Source: Paenalicyclobacillus ferrooxydans
GTDB taxonomy: Bacteria; Bacillota; Bacilli; Alicyclobacillales; Alicyclobacillaceae
Direction of reading: 5' to 3'
Length of the DNA stretch: 64,000 nucleotides
NCBI RefSeq assembly: GCF_001399675.1
Contig: NZ_LJCO01000096.1
Span: 62,001-126,000, forward strand
Below are positions 60,532-64,000 of the stretch, one piece after another; within the stretch, counting starts at the first letter, position 1, and each line of letters begins with the position of its first letter. A model generated the notes under the pieces. The model was not told the origin of the DNA, ran no database searches, and saw only the letters and a list, made by a program, of their open reading frames with translations. Both the position numbers and the translations under genes were made by a program.

Positions 60532-61761
60532 TCAGATGTCGTTCGACGCCGCCAAGGGTGACGGCGTTTTCACCCGAAACACGTTCTCGGACTTCGCGAT
60601 GACAATCGAGGCAAGCGAATTCCCAATCACGTTGGTTGCGGTTCGAGCCATGTCGATGACAAAGTCAATCCCCATCAATAAGGCGATTCCTTCTGCCGGC
60701 AACCCGATAGATTTTGCGGTTGCGAGTAATACGACAATGGCCGCAGACGGAACTCCGGCAAGTCCTTTGGTCAACACCATGAGGATTCCGATGATAGCAA
60801 ATTGGTGCCCTATCGAGAAGTGAATCCCATAGACATGAGAGAGAAAGATCACAGCAACCGCCTCATACAGAGTGGCTCCATCGAGGTTAAACGAATACCC
60901 GGTGGGAAGAACAAATGACACAATCGAATTGTCTGCTCCATATTGCTCCAAGCGTTCCGTCAAAGGAGCCAGTACGACCTCGGACGAGCGAGTGATAAAC
61001 GCCAGAAAAACCAGATCCCATACCGCTCGCAACAATGACCAATACTTGACACGGAAAATCATTGCAGTAATCGGCAGAATCACAAACACAATCAGCGCGA
61101 ACCCCACATAGGCCACGGCGATAAACTCCGCAAGTGCGCCCAGACTTGCCCAGCCATATTTGGCGATATCATATGCTATATAACCAAAAACGCCAATCGG
61201 TGTGAACTTTACAATGTACTCAATGACTTTGAACATGGCCTTTGACATAGACTCCAGAAAATCAGTAACGGGTTTCGCCTCATCTCCCAACGTGGCGAGC
61301 GCAAGCCCTAAAAATATGGAGAAAAAGACAATCGGAAGCAGATTGCCATTGGCCAGCGCAGAGAAAATGTTTTTCGGTATGATGTCCAGCAAGAAGGTCT
61401 CAAAATCAATACCCTGAGCAATTCCCGACAGTTGTGCCGGTTGGCCTGGCAACGAAGTCGCCCGCCCAACGCCTGTTACATTTGCTAGAATCACAGCAAC
61501 GATGAGAATGACTGTTGTAACAACCTCAAAGTACAGGATGGTCTTTCCGGCAATCCTCCCCAGTCTCCGAACAGATCTCATTTGCGCGACCCCGAGTACG
61601 ATGAGCGGAAAGATAAGTGGAACAATGGCCATTTCGATGAGTCGAATAAAGGCTGCACCAAGTACTTGTACATCAAGGCCAACGGTCTTGCTTGAAAATC
61701 CGACGATTGCCCCTACAATCAGCGCAATGAGAACCTGAAGGGCCAACAGAAAACGTTTCAT
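60532..61761 (-). CDS. Dicarboxylate/amino acid:cation symporter (DAACS family)
   Basis: 409 residues from the ATG at 61761, which follows GGGAGGAGG. The family blocks are present: VPLIFPLIVLGVAQMRSVRR, FFSIFLGLALATLGDEAKPV, AFITRSSEVVLAPLTERLEQ (helical hairpin 1, where most members have a Ser-rich SSS/SST run, here TRSS), FVLPTGYSFNLDGATLYEAV (NMDGT-like motif written NLDGA) and MGIDFVIDMARTATNVIGNS (NMxRTxxNVxGD-like). It imports C4-dicarboxylates, glutamate or cystine with Na or H ions. Confidence 0.9.
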   Translation of the reverse strand: MKRFLLALQVLIALIVGAIVGFSSKTVGLDVQVLGAAFIRLIEMAIVPLIFPLIVLGVAQMRSVRRLGRIAGKTILYFEVVTTVILIVAVILANVTGVGRATSLPGQPAQLSGIAQGIDFETFLLDIIPKNIFSALANGNLLPIVFFSIFLGLALATLGDEAKPVTDFLESMSKAMFKVIEYIVKFTPIGVFGYIAYDIAKYGWASLGALAEFIAVAYVGFALIVFVILPITAMIFRVKYWSLLRAVWDLVFLAFITRSSEVVLAPLTERLEQYGADNSIVSFVLPTGYSFNLDGATLYEAVAVIFLSHVYGIHFSIGHQFAIIGILMVLTKGLAGVPSAAIVVLLATAKSIGLPAEGIALLMGIDFVIDMARTATNVIGNSLASIVIAKSENVFRVKTPSPLAASNDI

Positions 61762-61825
61762 GGTCAGTGTCCTCCTCCCTTGTTCACAAATACGATGACA
61801 ACTCGTTGGATATGCCCTACGTGTG

Positions 61826-61865
61826 AAAAACAAAAACCTCCGCTACCCAAGCTGGGTAAGGGAGG
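61826..61865 (-). terminator. Rho-independent terminator after the aldo/keto reductase gene
   Basis: On the minus strand CCTCC-CTTACCC-AGCTT-GGGTAGC-GGAGG followed by TTTTTGTTTTT. It lies 60 bases past the aldo/keto reductase stop and before the symporter gene. Confidence 0.88.
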
Positions 61866-61926
61866 ATGAGTCAGTCGAGCTTTATGATTTGAAGTAGAAA
61901 CTCAGGATTCAGTGCCAGTCAAAATA

Positions 61927-62904
61927 TTACCAAGCGTACGCCTCAGGAGCCGGCTGTCCAGGTCCAGGGAAGATCTCGTCCAGTTCACGAAGCACATCAT
62001 CCGAAAGCGTTACTTCCAGTACATGCAAGCTGTCCTCAAACTGTTGCAAAGTCCGCGGCCCAATAATGGGAGCGGTCACTGCCGGATTGGCCAACAGCCA
62101 AGCTAGAGCCACAGTGTCCTGGTGTTCACCAAGTTCTGCGCAGAGTTTCGCGAACGATTCGAGTTGTCCGCGTCGGCGCTCGAATTCCTCCTCGGCCCGT
62201 GCACTGCGCGATCCGGTACGGGTCAACGCGTTGCGGCCAAGCAATCCACCAGCGAGAGGGCTCCAGGGAATGACACCCATACCGTGCGCTTCGGCCGATG
62301 GCAACACTTCAAGTTCCGGCTCACGTGTCAGCAGGTTGTAGATGTGTTGTTCGCTGACCAAGCCTAAGAAATGGCGTTCTTTTGCAGCCGCCTGTGCGAC
62401 AGCGATGTGCCAGCCAGCGAAGTTGCTTGATCCGATGTACCCTACTTTCCCTTGATTCACAGCGACCTCGAATGCCCCCCACAGTTCTTCCCAAGTCGCG
62501 TGGCGTTCGATGTGGTGCATTTGATACAACTCAACGTGATCCGTCTGCAACCGGCGGAGGGAGCCTTCGAGATGGCGCCGGATTTTGTAGGCCGAAAGCC
62601 CTCTGCCTTCATTGGGTCCATCGTTTTCGTCCTCCATGAAGTTGTAAACCTTTGTGGCGAGTACGACCTTTTCACGGCGTCCTCCGCCTTGTGCAAACCA
62701 GCGTCCAAGGATTTCTTCGGTACGTCCACGATGGCCCTGACCACCGTAGACATTCGCGGTATCAAAGAAATTGACGCCAGCATCAAGCGCTGCATCCATG
62801 ATTCGATACGCTTCCGCCTCTTCCGTCTCAGGACCGAAATTCATCGTTCCAAGGCATAGACGGCTCACCTTCAGTCCAGTGCGACCCAAATATGTAAATT
62901 CCAT
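61927..62904 (-). CDS. Aldo/keto reductase
   Basis: 325 residues. Tetrad: FFDTANVYGGQGHRGRTEEI (Asp, Tyr), VVLATKVYN (Lys), LYQMHHIERHATW (His). GSSNFAGWHIAVAQAAAKER and GVIPWSPLAGGLLGRN follow, then IIGPRTLQQFEDSLHVLEV for the NADPH phosphate. The start MEFTYLGRTGLKVSRLCLG at 62904 follows GAGGTG by seven bases. It reduces aldehydes or ketones; substrate unknown. Confidence 0.92.
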   Translation of the reverse strand: MEFTYLGRTGLKVSRLCLGTMNFGPETEEAEAYRIMDAALDAGVNFFDTANVYGGQGHRGRTEEILGRWFAQGGGRREKVVLATKVYNFMEDENDGPNEGRGLSAYKIRRHLEGSLRRLQTDHVELYQMHHIERHATWEELWGAFEVAVNQGKVGYIGSSNFAGWHIAVAQAAAKERHFLGLVSEQHIYNLLTREPELEVLPSAEAHGMGVIPWSPLAGGLLGRNALTRTGSRSARAEEEFERRRGQLESFAKLCAELGEHQDTVALAWLLANPAVTAPIIGPRTLQQFEDSLHVLEVTLSDDVLRELDEIFPGPGQPAPEAYAW

Positions 62905-62981
62905 GATAAGCACCTCTTTCTGATTGAATCTAAGAGTTTTATCGTTCGACATTGTATCGCTCAAAAAGCAGCGGAGATTGG

Positions 62982-64000
62982 TTACGCGCTAGCCCCACTC
63001 TCAGTGGCGATGAACTTTGCAGCACCTTCCAGGGCCTCAATCACCCTATCACACCACGCGTCAAACTCACGATCTTCTTTTTGATACTCCGGATGCGCTA
63101 GGATGAACTCGACAGCCTGTTTGATCCCCTGGTCGGCACGAACTGTGGCAACAAACTCCGGCACAAGCCTTTTCAACTTGGCGTTGTCGAAGACGACGGA
63201 ATTGGCCTTGTCCCCAATCAGTCCCCCGCGCAAGTCGTCCGTACTGCAGGCTGCCAAAAATTCTGATGAAACGTACACAGCGTTTAGCTTTACGCCGAGC
63301 GCATCCGCAATCACGGCATAAATCTGATTCCAGGTCACCGTTTCATCTGAGGTAATATGAACGGATTCTCCGATGGCGTGGATATTGCCCATCAACCCAA
63401 TGAACCCTTTTGCAAAATCAGTGTTGTGGGTCAAAGTCCAAAGAGAAGTGCCATCCCCGTGAATGATGACAGGTTTTGCTTCCATCATACGCTTCACCAC
63501 TTGCCACGATCCGCTTTTGCCGTGAACCCCAAGCGGGACTGAACGCTCGTCATAAGTGTGACTCGGGCGGACAATGGTGATTGGGAATCCTTCGTCGCGA
63601 TACTTCTGCATGAGGTATTCCTCACATGCAATTTTGTTTCTTGAATACGCCCAATACGGATTAGACAGAGGGGTACTCTCCGTGATCCGATAGTCTGACG
63701 GCGGCGTCTGATAGGCAGAAGCTGAACTAATAAAGATAAACTGCTTTGTACGACCATGAAACAAACGGTAGTCTCTCTCCACCTGCGCAGGCTCAAAGGC
63801 AATAAAATCCGCAACAACATCAAAGTTGTGGTCTTCGAGCAGGTCTTGCACAGCATTTTCGTCGTTGATATCTGTTTGAAGCGTGCGTACATTCGCCGGC
63901 AACATCTGATTGCGATTACCCCTGTTCAGGAGATACAATTCGTGGCCTTGTTCAGCCAGTTGTTTTGTAATCGCCATACTAATCGTTCCCGTGCCCCCAA
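62982..64000 (-). CDS. NAD-dependent epimerase/dehydratase family protein, N-terminus outside the window
   Basis: The frame is open to the window edge; the bases just upstream of the first ATG encode GGTGTIS, the nucleotide-binding GxxGxxS loop, so the gene starts beyond 64000. Visible parts include LAEQGHELYLLNRGNRNQML, VADFIAFEPAQVERD, FIFISSASAYQTPPSDYRIT (active-site Ser), YSRNKIACEEYLMQKYRDEG (YxxxK active site, with Y at YSRNK) and TIVRPSHTYDERSVPLGVHG. It is an extended SDR, perhaps a sugar-nucleotide or sugar epimerase/reductase. Confidence 0.88.
   Translation of the reverse strand, partial: GGTGTISMAITKQLAEQGHELYLLNRGNRNQMLPANVRTLQTDINDENAVQDLLEDHNFDVVADFIAFEPAQVERDYRLFHGRTKQFIFISSASAYQTPPSDYRITESTPLSNPYWAYSRNKIACEEYLMQKYRDEGFPITIVRPSHTYDERSVPLGVHGKSGSWQVVKRMMEAKPVIIHGDGTSLWTLTHNTDFAKGFIGLMGNIHAIGESVHITSDETVTWNQIYAVIADALGVKLNAVYVSSEFLAACSTDDLRGGLIGDKANSVVFDNAKLKRLVPEFVATVRADQGIKQAVEFILAHPEYQKEDREFDAWCDRVIEALEGAAKFIATESGASA

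Overview
The window looks like part of the chromosome of a sugar-acid-degrading, Gram-positive spore-former relative (Bacillota, most likely Alicyclobacillaceae-like; this is an inference from protein style only). Supporting signs are strong AGGAGG-type ribosome binding sites with many GTG/TTG starts, catabolite-repression (cre-like) sites, a lipobox solute-binding protein, a menaquinol-type cytochrome b and LacI/GntR/sigma-54 regulation. No tRNA, rRNA, CRISPR array, transposase or phage gene was seen.

Layout. 1-5.4 kb: O-antigen-ligase-like membrane protein, S9 peptidase, WrbA and a KDG-kinase-like PfkB enzyme. 5.5-10.8 kb: esterase, a block of decayed dehydrogenase genes, a tartrate/malate-type dehydrogenase, a zinc alcohol dehydrogenase and a LarA-family nickel-pincer racemase/epimerase homologue, divergent from an MFS acid-sugar transporter (11.2-12.5 kb). 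12.5-21.8 kb: a PrpR_N-type sigma-54 activator and a long minus-strand operon (GntR regulator, two IlvD/Edd dehydratases, HpcH/HpaI and DapA-type aldolases, FAH hydrolase, LarA remnant). 22.1-27.2 kb: a plus-strand operon with a split UxaA-type dehydratase, an aldehyde dehydrogenase and a KdaD-like dehydratase, which together give a Weimberg-like ending. 27.4-34.1 kb: a second minus-strand catabolic operon (TIM-barrel protein, long IlvD/Edd protein, FGGY kinase, class II aldolase, 2-hydroxyacid dehydrogenase). 34.4-39.7 kb: aldo/keto reductase, YjhG-type xylonate dehydratase, DgoD and DgoA. 39.8-42.8 kb: larE-larB-larC, the nickel-pincer cofactor operon, with a huge His-Asp tract in LarC. 43-45 kb: a small cytochrome b module. 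45-48 kb: glycerate kinase, unknown membrane protein, Hyi-like isomerase. 48.1-60.5 kb: a galactan utilisation locus (two LacI paralogues, ABC importer, GH42, two GH53). 60.5-64 kb: dicarboxylate symporter, aldo/keto reductase, partial epimerase.

How it works together. Six perfectly spaced -24/-12 (sigma-54) promoters can be read directly: two divergent pairs, around 10.9 kb and 22.0 kb, each with the same 19-bp palindrome between them, plus one before the 34.1 kb operon and one before yjhG. One sigma-54 activator is encoded in their midst. I infer a sugar-acid regulon in which a nickel-pincer LarA homologue epimerises an aldonate/hydroxyacid, several dehydratases make 2-keto-3-deoxy acids, and kinases, aldolases and dehydrogenases finish the job; larEBC supplies the cofactor. 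The galactan locus has its own operator family (TRTG-N3-TCGA-N3-CAYA) placed just downstream of two well-formed sigma-A promoters.

Two genes carry single in-frame amber codons (cytochrome b N-terminus and secreted GH53), and short tandem duplications sit at several gene 3' ends.
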